Below the pieces are notes generated by a model, which searched no databases, was not told the origin of the DNA, and saw only the letters and a list, made by a program, of their open reading frames with translations. DNA of 45,166 nucleotides from assembly GCA_026931905.1 (NCBI GenBank), contig JAIXLB010000013.1, positions 1 through 45,166 of the forward strand. Direction: 5' to 3'. Both the position numbers and the translations under genes were made by a program. Shown here piece by piece: positions 32,409 to 41,382 of this stretch (within the stretch, counting starts at the first letter, position 1; every line of letters starts with the position of its first letter). The DNA is from Chitinophagales bacterium (GTDB lineage: Bacteria; Bacteroidota; Bacteroidia; Chitinophagales; Chitinophagaceae).

Positions 32409-33521
32409 TTAAACTCCAAACGAGGGAAGCATTACCGTAATTGTAGTTCCTTCATTTTCTTTTGTTTGAATTTTTAGCTCCCCTGAATTAAATTCTACCA
32501 ATCTTTTTACAAGAAACAATCCTATACCCAAACCTTGTTGTTCGTATTTGGAACGTGTATGTTGTTTAAATGGTTGAATATTATCAGTAGTTTCTAAATT
32601 AAATCCTTTGCCAAAATCTTTTACTTCAATCACATAATTATCGCCATCAGGTTTTCCTGTAACATACACTTTTGTTCCTTTTGCTGAAAATTTAAAAGCA
32701 TTGTCGGTAAGTTCTAAAATTATTCTTAATAAATAATCTGGACTAATATGCACATCTGTAGATTGCATATCAAAAACTAAATCATCTGCTCTATTATAAA
32801 TTTCTTTTGCAATTACATCTAATTCCGTTTTAATTCTGCTTGTCCATTTTCCAGCTGTGCTGCCAGAATTAAACATACTTAAAAGTTCTGTATGTACTTC
32901 TGCTCTTCTAATTTCTTCGAATAACATGAGGTTTGCCAGAGAGTGATTTAATCTTAAACCAGATTTTAAAATGGAGTATAACAACTCTTGTATTTGTGCG
33001 TCATTAAAAGAATCTCTTGAGTTTAGGAGTAAATTAATACCTCCAATAATTCCATGTAAAGGTGTATTAAATTCGTGGTAGTAAGATGCAAAAGCTGTTG
33101 TATCTAATTCGTGTTTAACCTTTGAATATTCATCAATTATTTTTTGCTGTTTTTTTAATCTTGCTTCAATTGCAGCAATTAAATCTTTAGAAGAAAAAGG
33201 CTTGGTTAAATAATCATCTGCCCCTAATTGCATTCCTTGTCTTACATCACTTCTATCAATTTTGGCAGTTAGGAAAATAAAAGGTGTATTTTGTATAATG
33301 CTTGTTTTTCTAATATACTCCAATACTTTGTAGCCATCCATTTTAGGCATCATAATATCGCAAATAATTATGTTGGGTCTAAACTCTATAGCTTCTAAAA
33401 TTCCCTGTTTGCCATTGGCTGCTGTGCGTACTAAATAATGTTTAGCTTCTAAAAGTTCTTGAATATTTTCTCTGATATTATCTTCATCTTCAATTACAAG
33501 AATTTTTGTGGAGTAGTTCAT
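32409..33521 (-). CDS. Receiver-histidine kinase hybrid protein (REC-HisKA-HATPase)
   Basis: 370-residue soluble signalling protein. An N-terminal receiver (about 5-122) has the acidic pocket E11-D12, phospho-acceptor D55 (ICDIMMPKMDG), T85 and K107 (LTKPFS). A helical linker leads to a kinase core: H-box H149 in YYHEFNTPLHG, N-box in ELTDNAFKFS, and G-boxes in DFGKGF and QGLGIGLFLVKRL. There is no membrane segment or DNA-binding domain. It is 26 bases downstream of the multi-PAS kinase in the same direction, so the two probably form a phosphorelay in which the PAS kinase phosphorylates this receiver, which then controls its own kinase. The final output is not encoded here. Confidence 0.88.
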   Translation of the reverse strand: MNYSTKILVIEDEDNIRENIQELLEAKHYLVRTAANGKQGILEAIEFRPNIIICDIMMPKMDGYKVLEYIRKTSIIQNTPFIFLTAKIDRSDVRQGMQLGADDYLTKPFSSKDLIAAIEARLKKQQKIIDEYSKVKHELDTTAFASYYHEFNTPLHGIIGGINLLLNSRDSFNDAQIQELLYSILKSGLRLNHSLANLMLFEEIRRAEVHTELLSMFNSGSTAGKWTSRIKTELDVIAKEIYNRADDLVFDMQSTDVHISPDYLLRIILELTDNAFKFSAKGTKVYVTGKPDGDNYVIEVKDFGKGFNLETTDNIQPFKQHTRSKYEQQGLGIGLFLVKRLVEFNSGELKIQTKENEGTTITVMLPSFGV

Positions 33522-33547
33522 AACAAAGTTTTAAAGAATAATGGTAT

Positions 33548-36358
33548 TTAATTTAGATGAGTTGGGTTTAAAGATAAAACAACTTTTACAGTTGTGCCTT
33601 TATTTAATTTACTTTCTACAAAAAGTTGTCCGCCTTGCTTTTCTATAAATTCTTTTACAATAGATAATCCTAATCCTGTACCTTCAAATTCATTGGCATT
33701 GGATGCACGATAAAATGGTTGAAATAAATTAGCTAAATCATTTTCAGGAATGCCTATTCCTTCGTCAGTTATAGCAATAGTTACTTGATGATGTTCAAAA
33801 CTTATAGTCATTTTTATTTCGCCTTTTTCAGAATATTTATAAGCATTGTTTAAAATATTTTCTAGGGCATGGTCTAATAATTTAAAATCAAAAATTACCT
33901 CTTGCTCATTACCTAAAACATATAATATTACTTGTCTTTCTTTGGGCTTTTGATTGTTGTACCTGCTTGTTATTAAATCTTTACAAAACTGCACAAGGCT
34001 GCCTTTTTGAGGTTTAAAAGGTGTTCGTTGAGCATCGGCACGACCTAATAATAATACATCACTCATTAAATCTTGCAGTCTTGTTACTTCTGATGCAATT
34101 TTTTTAAATTGTTTTTTAAATGGCTTTTGGTTTTGTTCTGGTAAATCTTCTAAATACATTTCCATTAATTCTACCCCACTTTGAATTACTGTTAAAGGTG
34201 TACGAAATTGGTGCGATGCCATTGATACAAATTGTGAGCGTAATTCGTTCCATTCTCTTTCTTTTTCTAAAGCTTGTTGTAAATCTTTCATTAATTGTTC
34301 ACGTTCTGTAACATCTCTTGTACTGCAAATAATTGATGTAGTTTGATTGTTTACATCAATAATTGGTTTAAAGTGTGTTTCTACCCAATAATAATTTCCT
34401 TGTTTTGATAAAATACGATACCTGAGTATAACTTCTTTTTTATCAAAAACAGATTTTTCTAAAGCTTCTTCTATATAAGGGGTTATATCTTCTTTATGAA
34501 TTAAGAATATAGAATTTTTGCCAACTAAATCTTCCGTAGTATATCCTATAACTTTTTCAGATGATGGAGAAACATACATAAATCTTCCATCTATATCAAT
34601 AATAGTTATTAGGTCTGTAATATTTTCAGAAATAAATCTAAATTTTCTTTCGCTCTCAATCAGGTTTTGTTCTGCATTTTCAATGTGTGTATAATCGGCT
34701 TTTACAATATAAATTCTATCTACATTTCCTTCTTTATTTATTGATGTTGTTACTTTTTCTAATAACATTTTTGTTTCTCCAACAGGTGTAACTATTCTAT
34801 AAAAAAACTCTCCTCTTCCTTTATTATTAATTATTTCATTCATTTGGTTTTTAGCACTAACATAATCATCGGTATAAACTAAATCTTCCCAATATAAACC
34901 ATGTGCTATAAAATCTGCTTTACTGCAGCCTAATAAATTTTCAATATTATCGCTTACAAATTCGTATTTTTTTTCTTTGAAATTATAAATAGCATATACA
35001 TCATTAATGTTGTTAATAAGGTGTGTTAGTTGTTCTGTAACTTTTTTAATACTATTTTCATGCTCTAACCTTTCAGTAATATCTCTTAAAATACAGAGTA
35101 AGTATTTTTTTTCTTTGAAATAAAATACAGAAGTTGAAAACTCAAATGGAATTAATTTTTTATTGTCTTTTGTAGCAAAAGAAACTTGCCTGCTTCTTAC
35201 AGATGTATTGCTTTCACTTGCATGTTTCAACATGTCGTGAAATTTTTTTCTTTTCTCTAAAGTCCATTGAGTATAGTATTGACCAACCCATTCTTTGGGC
35301 GAATAACCTAATTTTTTAATGGCTTTGTTTACATTTTCTATTTGCCCTGTTTGAAGATCTATGGTAAAAATAATATCCTTGCTGCTGTTAAGAATGGTAA
35401 TAAATTTTTCGTTATTTTCTCGCAGCATTTGTATAAGTTCTTCATTTTTTTCTTTGTGTTTTTCTAATTCAAATGCTACTTGTTTGGAGTCGTGAATATC
35501 AGAAATACTACCAACCATAATGGCAGGCTTTCCTTCATCATCACATAAAAGAGTATGTTTTACATGTACCCATATATACTCTTTTTTCGTTGCTTCTAAA
35601 ACTCTAAAAATAATTTCTGTAGTACTTTTATCGGGTAAATTAATAGAGTTTTGAAAATGATTAATTGTTCTAACTAAATCATCTGGGTGTGTATCTTTTT
35701 GAAGCCAATCTTTAAAATCAGTAGTAATAGTTTGTTGAGGAATAAAATTTCCTATTCGTGGAGCAAAGCCTAAAACATGAATAACATTTGTTCTAAAATC
35801 AAAATCCCAAATAAGTTGGTTTAAAGTAGCTAAGGTAGATTCGTACACATCGCTTCTTAAATACAATTCGTTGCGTATGTTTTCGGTGGTAGAAGAATTA
35901 GAAATTGCAACAGCAAGTTTTTGTAATAGAGTGTGGTATTGTTCGGTATTAATTTTATGTTTAAATGCTATTATAATAAACTCTTTCAATTCATTTTTAC
36001 TAATCGGAAAAATAAGAATAGTGTTTATTTCTGTTGCATGAATTATGTTTTTAATTGCAGAAAAGTTTGCTTCGGTGTATAATATATTTGGCTCTATATT
36101 TACATTAACTATTTCATCTGTAATTTGTGTTATTATACTTTTGTTTAAGGTAGTATTGTTTTTATTGATGTATTGGTAAGTTCTTTTTTCATTTGCTTTA
36201 TTTAAAAAAACACAACTAAAAACTGCATCTGTATTTTCAACAATACATTTTGTAATACTTTGCAAAGCATCAGAAATATTGCTACGATTTATGAGTTGTT
36301 CATAGCAAAAAGGAAGCAAGCTGTTTATGTTGTTTTCTGTATTTGTCTTGGCAGACAT
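33548..36358 (-). CDS. Multi-PAS sensor histidine kinase, cytoplasmic
   Basis: 936 residues with no transmembrane helix. The order is: an N-terminal GAF-like region (about 10-165), then four PAS/PAC units (about 175-295, 310-430, 440-560, 570-690; PAC-type endings such as GSISDIHD, CILRDITER and ICSTRDVTERE are visible), a short coiled-coil, HisKA with phospho-acceptor H716 in MASHQFRTPL, and HATPase_c with the N-box (LENILNNAYKYSEKG) and G-boxes (DEGIGIPE, GTGLGLSIVKEF). It should sense cytoplasmic small molecules, redox or energy state; no haem or flavin ligand can be assigned. It is the first gene of the pair with the receiver-kinase downstream. Confidence 0.9.
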   Translation of the reverse strand: MSAKTNTENNINSLLPFCYEQLINRSNISDALQSITKCIVENTDAVFSCVFLNKANEKRTYQYINKNNTTLNKSIITQITDEIVNVNIEPNILYTEANFSAIKNIIHATEINTILIFPISKNELKEFIIIAFKHKINTEQYHTLLQKLAVAISNSSTTENIRNELYLRSDVYESTLATLNQLIWDFDFRTNVIHVLGFAPRIGNFIPQQTITTDFKDWLQKDTHPDDLVRTINHFQNSINLPDKSTTEIIFRVLEATKKEYIWVHVKHTLLCDDEGKPAIMVGSISDIHDSKQVAFELEKHKEKNEELIQMLRENNEKFITILNSSKDIIFTIDLQTGQIENVNKAIKKLGYSPKEWVGQYYTQWTLEKRKKFHDMLKHASESNTSVRSRQVSFATKDNKKLIPFEFSTSVFYFKEKKYLLCILRDITERLEHENSIKKVTEQLTHLINNINDVYAIYNFKEKKYEFVSDNIENLLGCSKADFIAHGLYWEDLVYTDDYVSAKNQMNEIINNKGRGEFFYRIVTPVGETKMLLEKVTTSINKEGNVDRIYIVKADYTHIENAEQNLIESERKFRFISENITDLITIIDIDGRFMYVSPSSEKVIGYTTEDLVGKNSIFLIHKEDITPYIEEALEKSVFDKKEVILRYRILSKQGNYYWVETHFKPIIDVNNQTTSIICSTRDVTEREQLMKDLQQALEKEREWNELRSQFVSMASHQFRTPLTVIQSGVELMEMYLEDLPEQNQKPFKKQFKKIASEVTRLQDLMSDVLLLGRADAQRTPFKPQKGSLVQFCKDLITSRYNNQKPKERQVILYVLGNEQEVIFDFKLLDHALENILNNAYKYSEKGEIKMTISFEHHQVTIAITDEGIGIPENDLANLFQPFYRASNANEFEGTGLGLSIVKEFIEKQGGQLFVESKLNKGTTVKVVLSLNPTHLN

Positions 36359-36466
36359 TAGATTTATTATTAGGCAACTAAATTAACAATTTTAAGAACG
36401 AATATTTAGGGAAGTTATTTTGTTTGCCTTAGAAAAGTTGTTATAGTAGTAGTTTTTCTATTCCAG

Positions 36467-37723
36467 TTACAACAGTTTTAGTTTTACTGTTTCTATTCTT
36501 GTATCGCTTACACTCAAAATATCAAATTGATAATTTCCAATAATAATTGTTTCTTGGCGTGCAGGAATAGTGCCATAATAATTGATGATGTAACCTGATA
36601 AGGTTTCAGATTCTTTTACACTAAAGTTGAGTTTATATTTTTCGTTTAGTAAATCCAATTCAAGTCTTCCGCTTAATACAAATTCATTGGCAGATAATTG
36701 TTTTTCTACAAATTCTTCTGTATCATATTCATCGTGTATTTCTCCAAAAATTTCTTCTAAAACATCTTCTATTGTTACAATACCTGCTGTGCCTCCAAAT
36801 TCATCTACAACCCATGCAATGCTTTTTCTTTCTTTAGCAAATTTGCTTATTAAATCTATGGCATTCATGGCTTCTGGAATTACAGGAATGGGCAATAAAA
36901 TTTCATGTATATTTTGTGGTCGTTTAAATAAATCTAACTGATGTATATAGCCTAAAATAGTATCAATATTATCATCATACACAATTAGTCTTGTAAGTTT
37001 TGTTTGTATAAATAATTGTTTAACTTCTTCTATTGTAGCGTTTATTTCAATTCCTTCAATTTCAGTACGAGGCACAAGACATTGGCGTACTTTAACAGTA
37101 GGAAGACTTAAAGCGTTTTCAAATAATTCTTTATTCAATTCTTCGCCTGTATCATCATGTTCTTTTGTTTGTTGAAAAAAATGTTCTAAATCTATATGAG
37201 AAAACACTTCTCTTTTTTCATTCATCTGTAGGTTGAATAAGTATTTCAATACCCACTGAGAAATGCTTACAAATAATGCTGCAACAGATTTGAATAAGTT
37301 GTGAAATAAATTTGCAACTGGAGCAAAGGCGTTTAATAAGGTTTCATTCTTTGCTCTAAAAATTGCTTTAGGTATAAACTCTCCTAAAACAAGAATAACT
37401 ATTCCTGCTAAAAATGTATTAACACCTAATTGCAAGTATTCGTTTTGAACATGAAAAAAACTCCAGAAAGAATTTTTTAAAATTTGTGCAAACAATAATC
37501 CGTAAATTACATAAAAGAAATTTAAGCCAATTAAGCAAGTGCCAATAAACTCTGCAGGTTTTTCTAAGAACTCCGAAATAATAATTCCACTACGTTTACC
37601 TTGTTTTTTCTTGAGCTCAACAGATAATCTATTAGTGCTAATAAAAGCAATTTCATATCCTGCAAAAAAGCCAATAAAAACAATAGTAATGAGCAATAAT
37701 ATTACTGCATACATTTCCTCCAT
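36467..37723 (-). CDS. CNNM/CorC (HlyC) family membrane protein with CBS domains
   Basis: 418 residues. An N-terminal CNNM transmembrane domain (about 1-180) has helices near 6-28, 60-80, 98-118 and 135-165 and the motif GYEIAFISTNRL (commonly seen as 'SxSE' in family members). A CBS pair follows (about 205-325; VPRTEIEGIEINATIEEV and AWVVDEFGGTAGIVTIEDVLEEIFGEI), then a CorC_HlyC domain (about 335-418). Relatives transport Mg2+/Co2+ or are annotated as hemolysin-like; the GldE subgroup in Bacteroidota is linked to gliding, and this protein could belong there, but no gld genes are adjacent. A -7-like element lies five bases before the ATG. Confidence 0.88.
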   Translation of the reverse strand: MEEMYAVILLLITIVFIGFFAGYEIAFISTNRLSVELKKKQGKRSGIIISEFLEKPAEFIGTCLIGLNFFYVIYGLLFAQILKNSFWSFFHVQNEYLQLGVNTFLAGIVILVLGEFIPKAIFRAKNETLLNAFAPVANLFHNLFKSVAALFVSISQWVLKYLFNLQMNEKREVFSHIDLEHFFQQTKEHDDTGEELNKELFENALSLPTVKVRQCLVPRTEIEGIEINATIEEVKQLFIQTKLTRLIVYDDNIDTILGYIHQLDLFKRPQNIHEILLPIPVIPEAMNAIDLISKFAKERKSIAWVVDEFGGTAGIVTIEDVLEEIFGEIHDEYDTEEFVEKQLSANEFVLSGRLELDLLNEKYKLNFSVKESETLSGYIINYYGTIPARQETIIIGNYQFDILSVSDTRIETVKLKLL

Positions 37724-37728
37724 AAGTA

Positions 37729-37736
37729 CGAATATA
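37729..37736 (-). promoter_or_regulatory. -7 element abutting the CorC-family gene start (leaderless type)
   Basis: TATATTCG on the minus strand (one mismatch), then TACTT and ATG at 37723. Confidence 0.45.
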
Positions 37737-37801
37737 CGTTAAAAATAAAATGTTTGTGCAATAAAAAAAGAAAAGAAAAAACGGGTTTAATTTTTATTAA
37801 A

Positions 37802-39172
37802 TTATCTTGCTTTAAGCCAGTTTCTTGGATTTAAAGGTGTTCCTTTTTCTGTAGTAACCATAAAGAGAATTGATTCTTCGCCAGAAGTGCTAACACCTGA
37901 TTTTCCTAATACTGTACCCGATTTTACACTTTGATTTCTATTTACAATAGTAGCAGACAAATGACTATATACTGTAAAATATTTTCCATGACGAACAATT
38001 ACAGCTTGTTCGCCTCCAATATCGCCAACATAAGTTACTGTTCCATCTGCAACAGATTTTACAGAAGTGCCTTGTGGCACTGCAATTTCAATTCCATCGC
38101 AATGTCCATCTAATTTTTCTGTTACTTTATAATTGCCAAAAGAAACAATGACATTGCCTACATTTACTGGCCAGTTTAAATTTTTTCTCTCAAAATTCAT
38201 AGACATTTCTACGCCTTCAGGGGTACTTTCTAATGCACTATAATTTCTATTGCTGGCTGCTGTAGTTGTCATAACTCCTGCCTCTTCTGTAGAAGTGTTT
38301 GTAGTTGTAGTTGTTTTAGCAATAGCAGTTTTGTTTTTTGCCTTTGCTTCTGCATCGGCTTTTTGCTTTGCAATCTTTGCAGCTTTTTCAGCTTCTGCAA
38401 TTTCTCTTTTAATAATGGCAGCAATAGTGCTTTTCATTTCTTGCCTTTGCTTTTCCTTTTTGCGTATAAGTGTTGCTACTTCTTTTTCTTGTCCTTTTAA
38501 TCCGCTAACTACAGCATCTTTTTCTTTTTTATCATGTTCTAAATCTTGCAGCTCTACTTTTTGAGATTCTAATACAAGACTTTGTTCTTTTTTAGAATCG
38601 GTTAGCGTTACTATTTTTGATTGTAATACTTCTTGTGTTTTTACAATATTGCTAACCTGTGTTTCTCTTAATCTTCTATAACTTTTTAAGTAAGTAACTC
38701 TTTTAATAGCATCATTAAAGCTTGTTGAAGAAAAAAGGAAATTTAGATATTGATAGCTGCTTCTATTTTTATAAGCAAAGGCTATACTTCTTGCATATTG
38801 TTGTTTTAAAGTGTCTAATTCTTTTCTCATTCTATACACCTCCAACTCATTTTGATAAATGGTTTCATCTAAAAGTCTTACTCTTTTATTGATGGTTCTA
38901 ATTAATTCTTCTCTTGCAGCAATTTTTCTTCTTACAGATGCAACCTGTGCTAATGAAGCTTTTTTATTTTTTTGTATTTGAACTAAATTGTTGGAAAGTT
39001 CATTTATTTCTTTTCTAAGATCGGCTTCCTTTTTTTGTAACTCTTCTTTTGTTTGTGCTTGAGCATAAAATAAAAAGCCTATTGCAAATACAACAGTGCA
39101 TATAAATTTAATTATAGTATTTCTTTTCGTTATCAATTGTAAAGAATGACTCAACACTATGTTTTTCATCAT
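37802..39172 (-). CDS. EnvC-like murein hydrolase activator with degenerate LytM (M23) domain
   Basis: 456 residues: a signal sequence (about 15-40, ending AQAQ), a long coiled-coil (about 42-270, KEELQKKEADLRKEINEL onwards), a low-complexity Ala/Lys/Thr linker (about 255-310) and a C-terminal LytM fold (about 330-456). The peptidase site is damaged: H357 of the first motif is kept but the Asp is replaced by E362 (HCDGIEI), H404 of YSHLS is kept, and the final HxH motif reads ILF (about 435-437). It should therefore be a non-catalytic activator of periplasmic amidases, as E. coli EnvC is in septal splitting. The coiled-coil plus LytM layout supports this. It is 165 bases downstream of the DUF4292 gene in the same direction, a neighbourhood common in Bacteroidota. 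Confidence 0.88.
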   Translation of the reverse strand: MMKNIVLSHSLQLITKRNTIIKFICTVVFAIGFLFYAQAQTKEELQKKEADLRKEINELSNNLVQIQKNKKASLAQVASVRRKIAAREELIRTINKRVRLLDETIYQNELEVYRMRKELDTLKQQYARSIAFAYKNRSSYQYLNFLFSSTSFNDAIKRVTYLKSYRRLRETQVSNIVKTQEVLQSKIVTLTDSKKEQSLVLESQKVELQDLEHDKKEKDAVVSGLKGQEKEVATLIRKKEKQRQEMKSTIAAIIKREIAEAEKAAKIAKQKADAEAKAKNKTAIAKTTTTTNTSTEEAGVMTTTAASNRNYSALESTPEGVEMSMNFERKNLNWPVNVGNVIVSFGNYKVTEKLDGHCDGIEIAVPQGTSVKSVADGTVTYVGDIGGEQAVIVRHGKYFTVYSHLSATIVNRNQSVKSGTVLGKSGVSTSGEESILFMVTTEKGTPLNPRNWLKAR

Positions 39173-39337
39173 AAAAGATTTTTTGTTTATGATACAAAAA
39201 GGCTTTGAATTACATAAAGCATTTTTTTTGGACTTGCTTTATACAGGTCATAAGTAGTTAAAAAAATTAAACTTAACCTTCAATGTGCAAAAGTTTATGA
39301 GCCTTTGCGGTAAAACTAATTAAATGTGGAGAAGAAT

Positions 39338-40171
39338 TTATTGCTTCTTGTAATTTTTAGGAATATTAAACATATAGGTTAAAGGCTCGTTAAAAGTATA
39401 TTGCTTAAAACTGAGCCATATATCTAACTTTGATTTTTCAGAAACTGAAATTTTTCTTTCTGTTGAAAAATTATTCCCAGAAATATTTTCATAATTACTG
39501 TAAGCAAGATTACAAGTTCTGTTTTTAAAAATATCTATATCATCTAATTTACTATGCAAAAGTGTAAAGTTATTTTTATCCAATGAAAGTAAATTTTTAA
39601 ATAATGTGCCAAACATTAAAATAGAAAACTTTTCTTCATTGTTTTTAAAAGAAATAATGTTGGTATCTAAGAATACAGGATTTCCTATTAAAACATCTTG
39701 AATTGTATAAAAATCGAAAGGAATTTGTGTTACATCTTGCAAATAAGCAAGGGTTCTTTTTTGTACCACTTTTTCAATTTTATTTACAACAATAACACTG
39801 TCTCTTGTAATTTTTGCAACAACACCTTCTTTCGTTATACCTAAAAAATTGCCTACCAATCTTAAATAAATGACACTATCTTTTTGCATATATATGTATG
39901 CTGTAAACTTTTTTTCATCAGATGGGCTTTCATAATCAACTTTTACTTTGGCATAAAAAGTATTAAAGTTTATTTTATTATGCACCACTTTAGATAAAAT
40001 TTCTTTTACAATAGCTACAGAATCTATTGTTTTTACTTCAGCAATTGTTACAACTTTTGTAGTATCTTTTTTAGTAATTGCCGTTTGTATGGTATGTGTG
40101 TTTTTTGTGGTACGGCAAGAAATAAGTACAAATAATGATACTGAAAAAAATAAAAGTATTCTTTTGTTCAT
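39338..40171 (-). CDS. DUF4292 lipoprotein
   Basis: 277-residue lipoprotein with the lipobox SLFVLISC (lipidated C19). The mature protein starts with a Thr/Lys-rich linker and continues with a beta-rich fold rich in 'DSVIYLRL...GNFLGITKEGVV' type strands, recalling the half-barrel of LolA/LolB-like lipid carriers to which DUF4292 has been compared. It may help lipoprotein or lipid handling at the outer membrane, by analogy only. The ATG lies nine bases downstream of the dut stop and the sugar transferase precedes dut by seven bases, so all three are likely one operon. A dut-DUF4292-M23/EnvC order is common in this phylum. Confidence 0.85.
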   Translation of the reverse strand: MNKRILLFFSVSLFVLISCRTTKNTHTIQTAITKKDTTKVVTIAEVKTIDSVAIVKEILSKVVHNKINFNTFYAKVKVDYESPSDEKKFTAYIYMQKDSVIYLRLVGNFLGITKEGVVAKITRDSVIVVNKIEKVVQKRTLAYLQDVTQIPFDFYTIQDVLIGNPVFLDTNIISFKNNEEKFSILMFGTLFKNLLSLDKNNFTLLHSKLDDIDIFKNRTCNLAYSNYENISGNNFSTERKISVSEKSKLDIWLSFKQYTFNEPLTYMFNIPKNYKKQ

Positions 40172-40180
40172 GCTGCAAAT

Positions 40181-40615
40181 TTATTGTTTTCCTGTGTGCC
40201 CAAAACCCCCTTCACCTCTTGTAGTTTCGTTAATATTTTGTACTTGTAATAGTTGTACTTGTTGTATTTTCTGAAAAACCATTTGTGCAATTCTATCAGC
40301 ATGATGAATAGTTTGAGGCTCATTAGATAAATTAATCAGTATCACTTTTATTTCGCCTCTGTAATCAGCATCAATAGTACCTGGTGTATTTAAACAAGTT
40401 ACCCCTTGTTTTATAGCCAAGCCGCTTCTTGGACGAACTTGAGCTTCAAAACCTTCAGGAATTTCTAAAAACAATCCAGTGGGGATTAGCATTCTTTCAA
40501 AAGGTAGTAATGTAATTGATTCTTTTAAATTTGCTCTTACATCCATACCAGATGAACCTGATGTAGCATAAGCTGGCAAAGGGTTTAATGATGTATTGAT
40601 AACTTTTATTTGCAT
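40181..40615 (-). CDS. dut: dUTP diphosphatase
   Basis: 144-residue trimeric dUTPase that hydrolyses dUTP to dUMP and pyrophosphate, preventing uracil in DNA and supplying dTMP synthesis. All five family motifs are present in order: [10 protein letters not shown] (about 21-29), II PRSGLA (about 82-87), [19 protein letters not shown] (about 96-111), IV RIAQMVF (about 129-135 region) and [11 protein letters not shown] (near the C terminus). It sits between a sugar transferase gene and a DUF4292 lipoprotein gene with gaps of seven and nine bases, so it is co-transcribed with them despite the unrelated function. Confidence 0.97.
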   Translation of the reverse strand: MQIKVINTSLNPLPAYATSGSSGMDVRANLKESITLLPFERMLIPTGLFLEIPEGFEAQVRPRSGLAIKQGVTCLNTPGTIDADYRGEIKVILINLSNEPQTIHHADRIAQMVFQKIQQVQLLQVQNINETTRGEGGFGHTGKQ

Positions 40616-40622
40616 TAATTAT

Positions 40623-41291
40623 TTACTTAAAAAAGGTTTTAAAAATAATGATTAAATCTTTTTTAACCGACCATGTAAGAATATATTCAATATCGCAATT
40701 TACTCTTTGCTGAATATTTATTTTATTTTGTTCTTTATCTTCAACATCGCCACGCAAATTTTTTATTTGTGCCACTCCTGTAATTCCTGGTTTTACTAAA
40801 AGTCTATCATTTATATTTTCTACATATTCTGCATATACTTTATGAAAAGCAATAGCATGAGGTCGTGGACCTACAATAGACATATTTCCTTTTAATACAT
40901 TGATGAATTGAGGTAGCTCGTCTAAATTATACTTTCTTAAAAATAAGCCAACCTTAGTTACAGGAACTGTATAACTCAGAAATAAAGAATCTTTATCTAA
41001 TGATTTTTGATTGGTATGTAAAGTTCTAAATTTATAGCACTTAAATATTTTGCCATTTAAACCAATTCGTTCTTGCACAAACATAGCAAGCCCTTTTGTT
41101 TCTAATTTTATTGCAATTGCAATAATGGGATATAACCAAGAAAAAATAAAGAGGAGGAAAAAAAAGGAAAAGAGAAAATCAAAAATTCTTTTATACGCAT
41201 TAGAATTTATTTGCAACGCTTTTGTTTGCAAAACTTCTTTGGTATAAGAATGATATATAGTATTAGAAGAAAGATTACTTTTACGCACCAT
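40623..41291 (-). CDS. Short polyprenyl-phosphate sugar-1-phosphate transferase (bacterial sugar transferase family)
   Basis: 222 residues. An amphipathic/cytosolic lead of about 35 residues precedes one re-entrant hydrophobic helix (about 36-62, FDFLFSFFFLLFIFSWLYPI) and the Bac_transf catalytic domain. Visible motifs are KCYKFRTLH, RKYNLDELPQFINVLKGNMSIVGPRPH (catalytic Asp-Glu pair and Arg-rich loop) and VKPGITGVAQI. It moves a sugar-1-phosphate from a nucleotide-sugar to undecaprenyl phosphate to start polysaccharide repeat synthesis. It is the short PglC-like form without the CoA-binding domain. The apparent frame begins with TTG at 41294, but ATG 41291 is a better start. It is divergent from the exosortase gene and probably transcribed with dut. 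Confidence 0.9.
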   Translation of the reverse strand: MVRKSNLSSNTIYHSYTKEVLQTKALQINSNAYKRIFDFLFSFFFLLFIFSWLYPIIAIAIKLETKGLAMFVQERIGLNGKIFKCYKFRTLHTNQKSLDKDSLFLSYTVPVTKVGLFLRKYNLDELPQFINVLKGNMSIVGPRPHAIAFHKVYAEYVENINDRLLVKPGITGVAQIKNLRGDVEDKEQNKINIQQRVNCDIEYILTWSVKKDLIIIFKTFFK

Positions 41292-41382
41292 CAATTATTA
41301 ATGGGCGTAAAAATATTGGATTAATTAAATTATTGTTACTTTACCTTGAAAATACTTTGACACAAAACAATTAAACCTAAGA

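Noticed and set aside
36420..36475. Possible terminator GTTGT/ACAAC after the CorC-type gene
   Set aside because: Only five pairs with a large loop and no good T-tract.
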